Made by a program: the position numbers and the translations under genes | Notes under the pieces: generated by a model | Database searches by the model: none | Seen by the model: only the letters and a program-made list of their open reading frames with translations | What the model was told of the DNA's origin: nothing | Assembly: GCA_035266865.1 (NCBI GenBank) | Contig: DATFMR010000028.1 | Span: forward strand, 1-64,000 | Reading direction: 5' to 3' | Length of the DNA: 64,000 nucleotides | Origin: JAKAGZ01 sp035266865 | GTDB taxonomy: Bacteria > Bacteroidota > Ignavibacteria > Ignavibacteriales > Ignavibacteriaceae | Shown here: one piece after another, positions 1 to 9,705 of the stretch | Numbering within the stretch: position 1 is the first letter of the stretch | Layout: the number at the start of each line of letters is the position of its first letter

Positions 1-1133
1 GGAAGAAATAACCCCGAATCATAAATCTCTTTTAAAGTTTTATAAGGTGCTTTGTCGCCGAGAGAAGCCAAATAATTATTTAAATCATACTGAAAAGTTT
101 CCTTCCAGATTTCCTCAATCAATGCATCATAATCAGGAATATAAAACGGCTCTACTATTACCGCTCCCTGTTTTTCCAAATCTTCAACAGCCTGCTGAAA
201 CTTATTTTTAATTTGCGGATCAATTGTTGGTTCCTCAAGATATTTTGTAAAAACAGCTATTCGTGCACCTTTCAATCCATCTTTTACAAGGAATTGTGTG
301 TAGTTTTCAGGAACTTTCCCTTCAGATAATTTTGTAATTGGATCAGCCGGATCATAACCTGCAATTACCTGTAAAACTTTTACAGCGTCTTCCACAGTCC
401 GAGCCAAAGGTCCGGCAATATCGTTGCGTGAGTACAATGGTATAATTCCATCACGACTAGTCAAGCCCATTGTAGAACGAATTCCTACTAAGCCGCAATG
501 AGAAGCCGGTCCGCGGATAGAATTACCCGTATCAGACCCCATACCGAGAACTGCAAAATTTGCTGAAACTGAAGCACCAGTTCCTCCGCTTGAGCCGGCA
601 GGTACTCTTGTTAAATCGTAGGGATTTCTCGTAATTCCTGCAATTGAACTTACAGTAACAACATTGCTGAAAGCCCATTCAGCCATATTTGTTTTACCCA
701 AAATTATTGCTCCTGCTTCTCGAAGTTTTCTAACCTGGGATGCATCATCAGGAGGAATTGATCCTTTCATTGCAAGCGACCCGCCGGCTGTCTGCATATT
801 GTAAGTATCAAAATTATCTTTTACCAAAATCGGAATTCCCTGCAGCGGAAGAAGTTTTCCTGTTTTCTTAAATAATGCATCAAGTGAATCTGCTTCTATA
901 AGTGCACGTTTATTTAGAACTACTATGGAATTTAGCCTTGTAGATTGATCGTATTTTGCAATTCTATCAAAGTAAATTTGCACAAGCTGGTGCGCAGTCA
1001 ATGTTCCTGATCTATATGCATCGTGAACTTCTGATATCGTAGTTTCTAAAACATTAAAATTTTCAGAATTTTGTGCAAAGCCTAAAAAATTCAAGCTAAT
1101 TATTGTTATGGCAAGAAGGAATGACTTTTTCAT
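1..1133 (-). CDS. Secreted amidase (amidase signature family), C-terminus cut by window edge
   Basis: I translated this from the minus strand; the frame stays open to base 1, so the C-terminal part is missing. The N-terminus (MKKSFLLAITIISLNFLGFA) is a signal peptide, so the enzyme should act in the periplasm or outside. The amidase-signature Ser-cisSer-Lys triad is visible: Lys in PILVKDN, the cis-Ser in AGSSGGT and the nucleophile Ser in SDTGNSIRGPA. Family members hydrolyse amide bonds of varied substrates; the secreted branch is not GatA, and the substrate cannot be told from sequence. The start is supported by AAGGA six bases before the ATG at 1133. It is divergent from the TRIC gene at 1242. 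Confidence 0.88.
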   Translation of the reverse strand, partial: MKKSFLLAITIISLNFLGFAQNSENFNVLETTISEVHDAYRSGTLTAHQLVQIYFDRIAKYDQSTRLNSIVVLNKRALIEADSLDALFKKTGKLLPLQGIPILVKDNFDTYNMQTAGGSLAMKGSIPPDDASQVRKLREAGAIILGKTNMAEWAFSNVVTVSSIAGITRNPYDLTRVPAGSSGGTGASVSANFAVLGMGSDTGNSIRGPASHCGLVGIRSTMGLTSRDGIIPLYSRNDIAGPLARTVEDAVKVLQVIAGYDPADPITKLSEGKVPENYTQFLVKDGLKGARIAVFTKYLEEPTIDPQIKNKFQQAVEDLEKQGAVIVEPFYIPDYDALIEEIWKETFQYDLNNYLASLGDKAPYKTLKEIYDSGLFL

Positions 1134-1241
1134 TTTACATCCTTTTGTTTCAACTATTATTCAACTTACTCTAATTTATTGATTTTTTCAAAAACTGATT
1201 TAATCTATTATATTACATCATAATAATATTTAAACTATTAA

Positions 1242-1877
1242 ATGTTTCATCAATCATTTTCACTTATATATTTAGTTGATCTTGCCGGAGTTGCAGTTTT
1301 CTCAATAAGCGGTGCACTTTCGGCAGGAAGAAAAGGGCTAGATCTCCTTGGCGTCCTTGTAATTTCAATTGTTACTGCAATTGGTGGCGGAACTCTTCGG
1401 GATCTCTTATTAAACCGCCATCCTATTTTCTGGATTGCCGATCCTGATTACCTGATAATAATTATTGCCGCTGCTTTATTTACAATATTTTATGTGCGAT
1501 TAAGAAAACCTCCCGGTAATGCATTATTAATTGCCGATGCTTTGGGACTTTCATTTTTTGTTATATCCGGTACCCAAATAGCGGAAACTGCCGGGATGCA
1601 CCCGATTATAATTATTATTATGGGAACTATGACAGGTGTAGCAGGAGGAGTAATTCGTGATATATTAAGTGCAGAGGTTCCTTTGATTTTAAGAAGGGAT
1701 ATTTATGCTACGGCTGCAATTTTAGGCTCCGGTATTTATCTTATTAGTCAACAGCTTGGAGCAGTAAAAGAGATCGCATTCTTTGCCGGATTTATTACTA
1801 TTGTAGTCCTCCGACTTTTAGCAATTATAAAAGGATTGAGACTTCCGGTTTTTAAATTACCGGTTGAACCTAAATAA
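1242..1877 (+). CDS. TRIC-type cation channel family protein (UPF0126/YicG-like)
   Basis: A 211-residue, strongly hydrophobic protein with about six to seven predicted membrane segments arranged as two similar halves. Each half carries the family signature: GGGTLRDLLL near residue 48 and GGVIRDIL near residue 135. This is the bacterial TRIC (trimeric intracellular cation channel) family, whose studied members conduct monovalent cations across the inner membrane. Length is normal for the family. No clear ribosome binding site precedes the ATG. It is followed after 31 bases by the NYN gene, so the two may be co-transcribed, though no shared function is evident. Confidence 0.88.
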   Translation: MFHQSFSLIYLVDLAGVAVFSISGALSAGRKGLDLLGVLVISIVTAIGGGTLRDLLLNRHPIFWIADPDYLIIIIAAALFTIFYVRLRKPPGNALLIADALGLSFFVISGTQIAETAGMHPIIIIIMGTMTGVAGGVIRDILSAEVPLILRRDIYATAAILGSGIYLISQQLGAVKEIAFFAGFITIVVLRLLAIIKGLRLPVFKLPVEPK

Positions 1878-1908
1878 TTTTTATTGATAAATAATCCGGA
1901 TAAGATGC

Positions 1909-2406
1909 ATGCAAAAAGTATCCATATTTGTTGACGTTCAGAATATCTACTACACAACAAAAGAATTTCATAACTGTCATTTTGATTATAACGCTTTTTG
2001 GTCACGCGCTACCTCAAACAGGCAAGTTGTAAAAGCTATTGCTTATGCAATTTATAAAGCCGATGAAAAGCAAAAACAATTCCAAAACATTTTAAGAGGA
2101 ATCGGATTCGAAATAAAGCTCAAACCTTTTATTCAAAGAAGTGATGGTTCCGCAAAAGGTGATTGGGATGTTGGGATAACTCTCGATGTTATGGAATATG
2201 CCAGGGAATCTGATGTGATTATTCTCGCAAGCGGAGATGGAGATTTTGATTTATTAATTAATAAAGTTAAAAATAACCTTGGTGTCCAAGTTGAAGTTTA
2301 TGGTGTACCTCAATTTACAGCGGACTCATTAATTAGTTCAGCATCGAAGTTTATTCCAATTGAAAATGAATTGCTGCTAAAACCAAAGAGCAACGGAAAT
2401 AAATAA
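1909..2406 (+). CDS. NYN domain protein (LabA/DUF88-like, PIN-fold nuclease)
   Basis: A single-domain 165-residue protein. The acidic residues expected of the NYN/PIN fold are present: FVDVQN near residues 8-12, DWDVGITLD near residues 83-91 and ASGDGDFDLL near residues 106-115. They would bind the metal for RNA cleavage. Related proteins are called LabA/DUF88, and several act as ribonucleases. There is no extra OST-HTH or other partner domain. The stop codon lies against the start of the VF530-type gene, so the two probably share an mRNA. The substrate is unknown. Confidence 0.85.
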   Translation: MQKVSIFVDVQNIYYTTKEFHNCHFDYNAFWSRATSNRQVVKAIAYAIYKADEKQKQFQNILRGIGFEIKLKPFIQRSDGSAKGDWDVGITLDVMEYARESDVIILASGDGDFDLLINKVKNNLGVQVEVYGVPQFTADSLISSASKFIPIENELLLKPKSNGNK

Positions 2407-2645
2407 ATACTCAGCCAAATAATGATCCGCTTCACGGAATTACTTTAGAAATAATGCTTAACAGGCTTGTGGATTTCTATGGCTGGGATAAGCTTGGCAG
2501 ACACATTGATATTAATTGTTTCAACAGTAACCCGTCTATTAAATCAAGTCTGAAATTTTTAAGAAAAACTCCCTGGGCTCAGGAAAAGCTTGAAAATTTT
2601 TATCTCTATTATGGAAACCCGCCATGGAGAAAGGAAGATTCCTAA
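2403..2645 (+). CDS. VF530-type DNA-binding protein (DUF2132), start codon non-canonical or uncertain
   Basis: The core NPSIKSSLKFLRKTPWAQEK is diagnostic of the VF530/DUF2132 family, small double-stranded-DNA-binding proteins. The first ATG in frame is at 2454, but family-like sequence (QPNNDPLHGITLEI) continues upstream in the same frame to a stop at 2400-2402, with no ATG, GTG or TTG in between. I therefore give the ATA at 2403 as the most likely N-terminal limit, preceded by a weak ACGGAAA; ATT at 2439 or the ATG at 2454 are alternatives. A -1 frameshift out of the NYN gene would also join the frames, but no slippery site is evident. Confidence 0.75.
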   Translation: MNTQPNNDPLHGITLEIMLNRLVDFYGWDKLGRHIDINCFNSNPSIKSSLKFLRKTPWAQEKLENFYLYYGNPPWRKEDS

Positions 2646-2721
2646 TTCTTAATCTAAAAAGTAAATAATTTCAAAATGCTGCAGGGAAGCGGTCCATACT
2701 TTCCCCCCAAAAATGCCAAAA

Positions 2722-4743
2722 TTATTTTTTATTTTTCTCTATTAACTTCTTAGCCGAATTGTAAACGTTCTCGGCTGTAAAACCATATCCTTTCATAACA
2801 TCTTTCAGCGGTGCAGAAGCCCCGAATTGTTCAATACTCAGGGAGTCACCATCTTCAGTAACATATTTTGCCCAGCCCTGGCTCACTCCAGCTTCAACAG
2901 AAAATCTTGTACGAATTGATTTGGGGAATACACTTTCTTTGTAATCATCGGGTTGTTTTTCAAATAATTCCCAGCTAGGGAAAGAAACCATTCTTGCTTT
3001 TATTCCTTCTGAATTTAATTTTTCAGCAGCCTCAAGAGTGATTGATACTTCTGAGCCTGTAGCCATCAGAATTATGTCGGGTGTACCTTCTGAATCTTTT
3101 AAAACGTAGGCTCCTTTTAATAGATTATTGGCCGAAGAATATTTCTTCTGATCAATTACAGGAAGTTTTTGCCTTGTTAATATTAATGCAACAGGACTTC
3201 CTTCATGCTCAATTGCAGCCTGCCATGCATAAGCCGATTCATTTGCATCTGCAGGACGAATAACAACAACTTTTGGAATTGCTCTGACTGCGGCAAGATG
3301 TTCAATTGGTTGGTGAGTGGGACCGTCTTCTCCAAGTCCAATGCTGTCGTGTGTAAATACGTAAATCGGTCGTGCACCCGACAAAGCACCAAGACGTATT
3401 GCAGGACGGAGATAATCTGAAAAAACAAAAAATGTAGCACCAAATGGAATTACACCGCCGTACATTGCCATACCGTTTAATATGCTAGCCATTCCGTGCT
3501 CGCGAACACCGTAGTGAATACTCCTGTTTTCATAATGTTCAGCAGAAAGGCTGCCGTAATCATTCATAAAAGTATCAGTTGAAGGATGAAGATCAGCAGA
3601 GCCTCCTAAAAATCCGGGCAAATATGGTGCTATAGAATTTATTGTTTTACCTGAAGATGTTCTTGTAGCGATTGGTTTGCCGTCATTTTCAAAAACAGGA
3701 AGATGTTTTTTCCATTCATCTCCAATTTTTCCTTTCATTAGAGATTCAAATAATTTTGCATCATCGGGATATTTTTCCTTATACTTAAGAAATAAACCGT
3801 TCCATTCATCCTCAGCTTCATCTCCCTGTATTTTTATATTCTTAAAAAAATCAGATACTTCATCAGGGATATAAAATGTTTTATCTTCCGGCCAGTTAAG
3901 ATTTTTCTTTGTCAGTTTAACTTCATCTTCACCAAGCGGGGATCCGTGTACACCTGCCGTATCCTGCTTATGAGGACTGCCGTAACCAATGTGAGTATCA
4001 GTTACAATCAAGGAAGGTTTATCTGAAGTTTTTTGTGCTTCTTCAATTGCTTTTTGCAGATCGTCAACATTATTTACATTTTTTACGTGTTGAACATGCC
4101 ATCCGTAGGATTTAAATCTTTCAGGAATATCTTCCGAAAAAGCAAGACTTGTAGAACCATCAATTGAAATGTGGTTATTATCATAAAAGAAAATAATTTT
4201 TCCTAGTTTTAAGTGACCTGCAATTGAAGCTGTCTCGTGTGAAACCCCTTCCATTAAATCACCATCACTGCAAATTCCATAAATAAAATGATCGAGAATT
4301 TTGATATCATCTTTATTAAAAATTGCACCAAGATGTGCCTGGGCTAATGCCATTCCGACTGCATTTGAAATTCCCTGCCCAAGCGGACCGGTTGTTGTCT
4401 CTACACCGGGAGTTAATTTAAATTCAGGGTGCCCGGGTGTTATACTTTTCCATTGTCTGAAATTTTTCAGATCATCCATAGAAACTTTATAGCCGCATAA
4501 ATGCAAAATTGAATAAAGCAGCATACTTCCGTGACCGGCGGATAAAACAAACCTATCACGATTCAGCCAGTTGGGGTCGTTCGGATTGTGTTTCATATAT
4601 TTTGAATATAAGGTATATGCTATAGGTGCACATCCCATTGGCATTCCCGGATGACCGGAATTTGCTTTTTGAACTCCGTCAACTGCTAAAAATCTAATTG
4701 TATTAATCGCTTGTTCATCAAATTGTTTGTTCTTTACTGCCAT
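2722..4743 (-). CDS. tkt: Transketolase
   Basis: A 673-residue full-length transketolase. It moves two-carbon ketol units between sugar phosphates in the pentose phosphate pathway, using thiamine diphosphate. The N-terminal third has SGHPGMPMG and GPLGQGISNAVG, and the ThDP/metal site is GDGDLMEG-like (CSDGDLMEGVSHE). The central pyrimidine-binding domain has the active-site stretch HDSIGLGEDGPTHQPIEH, which distinguishes transketolase from DXS. The C-terminal domain ends near VYNSAKKLIEKNKK. GGAG lies six bases before the ATG. The gene stands alone between unrelated genes. Confidence 0.97.
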   Translation of the reverse strand: MAVKNKQFDEQAINTIRFLAVDGVQKANSGHPGMPMGCAPIAYTLYSKYMKHNPNDPNWLNRDRFVLSAGHGSMLLYSILHLCGYKVSMDDLKNFRQWKSITPGHPEFKLTPGVETTTGPLGQGISNAVGMALAQAHLGAIFNKDDIKILDHFIYGICSDGDLMEGVSHETASIAGHLKLGKIIFFYDNNHISIDGSTSLAFSEDIPERFKSYGWHVQHVKNVNNVDDLQKAIEEAQKTSDKPSLIVTDTHIGYGSPHKQDTAGVHGSPLGEDEVKLTKKNLNWPEDKTFYIPDEVSDFFKNIKIQGDEAEDEWNGLFLKYKEKYPDDAKLFESLMKGKIGDEWKKHLPVFENDGKPIATRTSSGKTINSIAPYLPGFLGGSADLHPSTDTFMNDYGSLSAEHYENRSIHYGVREHGMASILNGMAMYGGVIPFGATFFVFSDYLRPAIRLGALSGARPIYVFTHDSIGLGEDGPTHQPIEHLAAVRAIPKVVVIRPADANESAYAWQAAIEHEGSPVALILTRQKLPVIDQKKYSSANNLLKGAYVLKDSEGTPDIILMATGSEVSITLEAAEKLNSEGIKARMVSFPSWELFEKQPDDYKESVFPKSIRTRFSVEAGVSQGWAKYVTEDGDSLSIEQFGASAPLKDVMKGYGFTAENVYNSAKKLIEKNKK

Positions 4744-4924
4744 TCTAAACTCCGTAATAAAAGTGTAATTCTTTGTATCAATTATGTAAATATATTAAAA
4801 AGCATTTACAGTTTATAAATTTTTGAAGTTAAACTGCTTATTTCTTTATATAAATATTATGACAGGGTAAGGTCAAGTTAAAACGGGGATAAAATTATTT
4901 ACTGGAGAGAAAATGCAACTAATA

Positions 4925-4949
4925 GGTGCCACAAACATATTGTGGCACC
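4925..4949 (-). terminator. Perfect hairpin 3' of the tricorn-like protease gene
   Basis: GGTGCCACAA and TTGTGGCACC form a perfect 10-bp stem around a 5-nt loop, 15 bases beyond the stop codon at 4964. In the minus direction the following bases (CTATTAGTTGCATTTTC) hold only a broken U-run, so termination may be weak or the hairpin may protect the 3' end. The rest of 4744-4963 shows no gene. Confidence 0.55.
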
Positions 4950-4963
4950 CTGAACATATTAAA

Positions 4964-7900
4964 TTATTTTGAATTTATTTCATTCATAAGCTCATCCACA
5001 GCAGCTTTTAATTGTTCATCTTTATTCATAGCCCGGGCATTTGGGGATTCTTCAACTACAATATCAGGAATTGCAGGACCCCATTCCATATTTTTTTCAG
5101 TCGCTTTTACGTACCATCCACGGAAAGGTAATCTTACAAAAGATCCATCAATTAATCCCCTTCCCCCAGTTGAAATTACCGCTCCGAAAGTGGGTTCACC
5201 CACAAGTGTGCCTATGTTCAATGTTTTGTAGGCATGTGAAAATATTTCAGCATTTGAGTAACTGGAAGAATTACACATTGCTATTGATGGTTTTGTCCAG
5301 GCAGCAAAAGGAAGTCTCTCGCCAAGCGGATAATAACCTGTGAAATTCGTTTGTTCTTTTTTAAGGTTATCAGCAGCGCCCCTGGGAATTGTATAAGCAT
5401 GCTGGCGATAAGTTAAAACTGTCATCAGGTAATCAGTTGTCCAACCACCACCGTTAAATCTTACATCTATAACAATTCCTTCTTTTCCAAGACCGGTTGC
5501 AGTCAGTTCTCTTTCAAATCTTTCAAAGCTTGGCCAGTTCATTCCCTGGATATGAATATAACCAAGTTTACCGTTCGAATATTTATCAGTTAGTTTCCTG
5601 TGTTCTTCAACCCACTCTTCATAAAGATCGGAAGAAATTGATGACGTTGGTCTAATTACAACTTCTCTTTCATTACCGTTTTTATCTTTAACATTCAACA
5701 ATACTCTTCTATTATTTTTATTTACAAAGAAAGAGTAAAAATTTGAATTTTCAGTAACAGGTTCACCATCAATAGAATTAATTACGTCTCCTTCGTTTAG
5801 TTTACTTTCTGTTTTATCCGCGGGTGTATTTGGAATTACGTGTTCAATCAAAACACCATCTTTAACCGGACCTACTTCAATTCCCAGCAGTCCTGTAGTT
5901 TCCCTCTCTGTTTCTGATCTGTCAGAACCGTACATTCCCTGGTGACTTGAATTCAACTCTCCCAGCATATAATTAAATATATCCCTAAAATCTTTTTCTG
6001 TAGAAGCAATAATTGCCCATGGTTCATATTTTTTCTTTAAAACATTCCAGTCTTTTCCGTGGAAATCCGGATCATAGAATCCATTATTTAAAGTCCTCCA
6101 TGCTTCTTCAAATATTTGTTTTCTTTCCACAGGAAAATCTATTTTCATTTGAGCTGCAAATGGCAGGCTTTCCTCTTTACTTGATTTGATATCCAACCGG
6201 CTTAATTTCCCGCCGGGTTTTAACATAAATAAATACTTGCCATCATTTTGTAAACTTACTGCATATGGTCGTGTATTTCCTTTTGTAAGTTGAGTAAGCT
6301 TTTTACCATCCCAATTAATACTGTAAAGATCCTGATCTGCATCATATGATTGGTTAGAATTTCTATTTGCAACAAAGTAAAATGTTTCTCCGTCTTTTGA
6401 AATTGCTACATCTGATTCATTTCCCGGCAAACCAGTAACCTGTACAAGCCTGTCGTAAATTTTATCAAAGTCTATTTCAATCGGTTTAACACCTGAACTG
6501 TCCTTATCCTTTTTATCTGTTTTCTTGTCGCTATCATCAAATTCATCCCAATCCTGTTTAGTTTTTTCCCAGTCTTTTTTATTTAGCCAGACAAACCAAA
6601 CATCGTTATCCCCATTGTTTCTGCTGGAAATAAATCCGAGTTTTTTTCCGTCCATACTCCACACAGGCGAATAATCCCCTTTCGGGTGCATGCTTATATT
6701 AACCGGTTTCTGAGAATTATCGGCAGGCTGAATATATATCTCATCATTAAAATCCAGATCAGGCATTGAATATGCGAGCCACCTGCTGTCCGGGCTCCAG
6801 GTAACTCCATCAGGAGTAGCCCATCCATTTAATAATGTTTTTGAATTACTCATTTTACCATCAGCGTTTATATCTGCTACTATAAACTCTCCGTTGCCTC
6901 TTACGTAAGCAATCTTTTTACCGTCAGGTGAAATGACAGGATCAGATTCATCTTCGGGTGTATTTGTTAATCTTATTGTTTCGTGTTTCAAACTTTTAAA
7001 CAAATTCTTTTCATTTTTATCCGATGAGCGAACAAGATAGAGATCAAATTGTCCTTCCCTGTCGGATGAAAAAACAATTGATGTATCACACAACCAGTTA
7101 ATATTCATATCACGATATGGATTATTTGTAACATCTACAGTCAGGCTTTTTTCTTTATCATTTTCGGTTACAAAAACATCTCCTCTAATAACAAGAGCTG
7201 AATATTTACCATTTGGAGAAACTGCATATTCGTCAGCGCGATTGCTATAATTTTTATAAACCACAGGATCGAACCTGTAATCATCAGAGACATTAATGTT
7301 TACTTTTACTGGGCTTCCATTATCCAGATTCATAAAATAAATATCGGTTTGTCTTTCCATCGCGATTGATTTACCATTTCTGCTGACATCAAAATACCTG
7401 ACTCCATCGTCTGTAAATTTTGATACCTGTGTCGGTGAACCGATAGGTTTTCCATTATCGTCAATCGACATTTTAAAAACATTATATTTTCCGCTACGGG
7501 CACTTAAAAAATAGATTGTTCTTGAATCACTCCAGTCAGGATAAAAATCCTGTCCTTCATAACTAGTGATCCGGGAATAACCTTTTGTTTTTGTATCGTA
7601 AATCCAGAGGTCTTTATTAGCAGGACCTTTATAGTCTTCTCTTTCAAGTCTGCAGGATCCTTTAACAAAAGCAATAAACCGATTATCAGGAGACATTGTT
7701 GGCATATAGCCAAGAGCATCTAAAATTCGAACCGGTGTTCCACCATCCGGAGATACTTTATACAATTCATTGTCCCACTCAATCTGCCTGTAATCTCTTT
7801 TGGTTTCGAACAAAAGATCTCCACTTGTTGTCCAGTCGCTCAAATTATCGCCAGAAGAACGGTAGGTCAATCTTTTTGCGAAACCGCCGTTTGAAGGAAT

Positions 7901-8182
7901 TGTAAAAATGTCATTGTTACTGTAGCGGTCACTTGAAAAAGCAATTAAATTATCGTCTGGACTCCATTTGGGTGTTCCATCGTAAGCTTCGTGAATTGTT
8001 AATCGGGTTGCCGTTCCTCCACCTGCCGGCACTGTCCAGATGTCACCCTGAAAGGAAAATGCGATTTTCGAGCCAACTGAATTTAGAGCTGGATATCTAA
8101 CGAAGGGTGAATTATCCTGGGCAAAAATTCCTATCGAACCAAAAATTAAAATAAAAATAAGATTTTTGAATAGCCTGGACAT
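4964..8182 (-). CDS. Tricorn-like secreted protease: beta-propeller, PDZ and S41 peptidase
   Basis: Residues 1-21 from the ATG at 8182 form a signal peptide (MSRLFKNLIFILIFGSIGIF). Next come about 600 residues of TolB/PD40-type propeller repeats (SPDG, WSPD and DLWIYD motifs). Then follow the tricorn C1-like helical region, a PDZ domain (around GLLGIEVGPVKDGVLIEH) and an S41 serine peptidase domain. The nucleophile region is SSSYSNAEIF, about 90 residues before the C-terminus. Tricorn-family enzymes degrade peptides to small products. A further in-frame ATG at 8197 overlaps the ribosome binding site; GGAGG sits eight bases before 8182, which I take as the start. The gene is monocistronic. Confidence 0.92.
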   Translation of the reverse strand: MSRLFKNLIFILIFGSIGIFAQDNSPFVRYPALNSVGSKIAFSFQGDIWTVPAGGGTATRLTIHEAYDGTPKWSPDDNLIAFSSDRYSNNDIFTIPSNGGFAKRLTYRSSGDNLSDWTTSGDLLFETKRDYRQIEWDNELYKVSPDGGTPVRILDALGYMPTMSPDNRFIAFVKGSCRLEREDYKGPANKDLWIYDTKTKGYSRITSYEGQDFYPDWSDSRTIYFLSARSGKYNVFKMSIDDNGKPIGSPTQVSKFTDDGVRYFDVSRNGKSIAMERQTDIYFMNLDNGSPVKVNINVSDDYRFDPVVYKNYSNRADEYAVSPNGKYSALVIRGDVFVTENDKEKSLTVDVTNNPYRDMNINWLCDTSIVFSSDREGQFDLYLVRSSDKNEKNLFKSLKHETIRLTNTPEDESDPVISPDGKKIAYVRGNGEFIVADINADGKMSNSKTLLNGWATPDGVTWSPDSRWLAYSMPDLDFNDEIYIQPADNSQKPVNISMHPKGDYSPVWSMDGKKLGFISSRNNGDNDVWFVWLNKKDWEKTKQDWDEFDDSDKKTDKKDKDSSGVKPIEIDFDKIYDRLVQVTGLPGNESDVAISKDGETFYFVANRNSNQSYDADQDLYSINWDGKKLTQLTKGNTRPYAVSLQNDGKYLFMLKPGGKLSRLDIKSSKEESLPFAAQMKIDFPVERKQIFEEAWRTLNNGFYDPDFHGKDWNVLKKKYEPWAIIASTEKDFRDIFNYMLGELNSSHQGMYGSDRSETERETTGLLGIEVGPVKDGVLIEHVIPNTPADKTESKLNEGDVINSIDGEPVTENSNFYSFFVNKNNRRVLLNVKDKNGNEREVVIRPTSSISSDLYEEWVEEHRKLTDKYSNGKLGYIHIQGMNWPSFERFERELTATGLGKEGIVIDVRFNGGGWTTDYLMTVLTYRQHAYTIPRGAADNLKKEQTNFTGYYPLGERLPFAAWTKPSIAMCNSSSYSNAEIFSHAYKTLNIGTLVGEPTFGAVISTGGRGLIDGSFVRLPFRGWYVKATEKNMEWGPAIPDIVVEESPNARAMNKDEQLKAAVDELMNEINSK

Positions 8183-8387
8183 TATAACTACCTCCATTAT
8201 AGTTGCAAAAAAGCTTAAAATTTCCCAAAATTCAACAAAAATCTAATGGAATATTTCGTGAATCCAAAGTAAAATTAAGGGAACGGCAAATAGATATGAT
8301 GGGCTATTAAACAGCATATTAATATTTTACTTTTGTCCAAAATTTTATATTTTTCTTACTGTATTCACATCAATATTGGGGATAATT

Positions 8388-9596
8388 ATGGAAACAGCTG
8401 CTTTAGAAAACCGCACACTTTATCGTCTGCCCTGGTCATTACCCGATAACGCCATTTCCTGGCTGGAACCTACATCACTTTGCAATCTTGCCTGCGATGG
8501 TTGCTACAGGGAAAATGAAAAAGACTCTCACAAAAGTTTTGAGGATGTAAAAAAAGAGCTTGATGTTTTCCAGAAATATAGAAATACCGATTGTATCTCT
8601 ATTGCGGGTGGAGACCCACTTTTATATCCAAATATTATTGAACTTGTAAGAGAAATAAAATCACGCGACTTAAAACCAATTATTAACACAAACGGGAAAG
8701 CCTTAACTAAAGAACTTTTGCTTGAATTAAAAAAAGCCGGAGTTTATGGTTTTACTTTTCATGTAGACAGCAAGCAGGGACGCGGCGGTGAGTGGAAGGG
8801 TAAAAATGAAATTGAGTTAAACCAATTAAGATATCATTATGCAAAAATGCTTGCAGGTGCCGGAAACATTTCCTGTTCATTTAATTCAACTGTTTATGAA
8901 GATACTTTAAAGTACGTGCCTGAAATGGTTGGGTGGGCTGAAAAAAATATTGATATAGTTCAGACGATGGTATTTATTGCATTTAGGCATGTTGTACCTC
9001 AAATGAAATTTGATTGGTTTGCAGGTGGACAAAAAGTTGACTGGCAAAATATTATGTATCACTCAGACAACGTAAGAAAAGTTGATATTCTTTCCACTGA
9101 TGTACTTGCAAAAGTTAGAGAAAAATTTCCCGACTTTACTCCCTGCTCTTATTTAAATGGAACAGAAAAAGCGGATTCATATAAATGGCTGCTTACTGAA
9201 AGAGTGGGAAGCAAAAATAAAATTTACGGTTACCTCGGTCCAAAATTTATGGAACTGATGATGGCTGGCCATCATTTCTTTAAAGGAACGTATCTTTCCT
9301 ATGCTTCACCAAGTTTAACAAGGAAAGGAAGAATGACTTTATTGCTTCTTACTCCTTTTGATAAAAGTGTAAGGAAAGCAGCTAAATATTTGCTAAAAAA
9401 TCCTATCCGGTGGTTTAAAAAATTATATATGCAATCTATTATGTTTATTCAACCAGTTGATTTTATGCCGGGAGGCGAACAAAGCATGTGTGACGGTTGC
9501 CCGGATATTACAGTTCACGAAGGTAATTTGGTTTGGTCGTGCAGACTTGAAGAACAAAAGAAATTTGGAACTTTCCTCCGATCAGTTCCAAGATAA
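8388..9596 (+). CDS. Radical SAM protein with C-terminal cysteine cluster
   Basis: The CX3CX2C motif binding the SAM-coupled 4Fe-4S cluster is C32, C36 and C39 in LCNLACDGCY, and the glycine-rich SAM contact follows in SIAGGDPLLYP. About 350 residues downstream, SMCDGCPD and LVWSCRLEE form a cysteine cluster like the auxiliary-cluster (SPASM/twitch) regions of enzymes that modify peptides or metabolites. The reaction cannot be named. I chose ATG 8388 over the in-frame TTG at 8376 because TTGGGGAT then acts as ribosome binding site. No precursor-peptide gene or tailoring partner is adjacent; a strong terminator follows. Confidence 0.88.
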   Translation: METAALENRTLYRLPWSLPDNAISWLEPTSLCNLACDGCYRENEKDSHKSFEDVKKELDVFQKYRNTDCISIAGGDPLLYPNIIELVREIKSRDLKPIINTNGKALTKELLLELKKAGVYGFTFHVDSKQGRGGEWKGKNEIELNQLRYHYAKMLAGAGNISCSFNSTVYEDTLKYVPEMVGWAEKNIDIVQTMVFIAFRHVVPQMKFDWFAGGQKVDWQNIMYHSDNVRKVDILSTDVLAKVREKFPDFTPCSYLNGTEKADSYKWLLTERVGSKNKIYGYLGPKFMELMMAGHHFFKGTYLSYASPSLTRKGRMTLLLLTPFDKSVRKAAKYLLKNPIRWFKKLYMQSIMFIQPVDFMPGGEQSMCDGCPDITVHEGNLVWSCRLEEQKKFGTFLRSVPR

Positions 9597-9617
9597 CTGG
9601 TAAAATATTAAACATTT

Positions 9618-9648
9618 AGCCGCTGTATATAGCACAGCGGCTTTTTTA
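9618..9648 (+). terminator. Rho-independent terminator after the radical SAM gene
   Basis: AGCCGCTGT pairs perfectly with ACAGCGGCT (9 bp, 7-nt loop), followed directly by six T residues. This is a classic intrinsic terminator for the plus strand, 22 bases past the stop codon. Confidence 0.93.
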
Positions 9649-9705
9649 TTGCATTTTTTAAACTATATTTTCATAAATTCCTTGCAACAAATTTGAAAAA
9701 ATAAA

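Noticed and set aside
3081..4492. Reading frames antisense to transketolase
   Set aside because: Lie wholly inside a well-conserved gene and show no ribosome binding site or family motif.
4905..4949. Sigma-54 promoter on the minus strand (TGGCACC then TTGCA)
   Set aside because: GG and GC are 12 bases apart instead of 10, and the -24 part is an arm of the terminator hairpin.
8300..8325. Sigma-54 promoter before the radical SAM gene (GG-N10-GC)
   Set aside because: Only the two dinucleotides match; the rest (GGGCTATTAAACAGCA) does not fit TGGCAY or TTGC.
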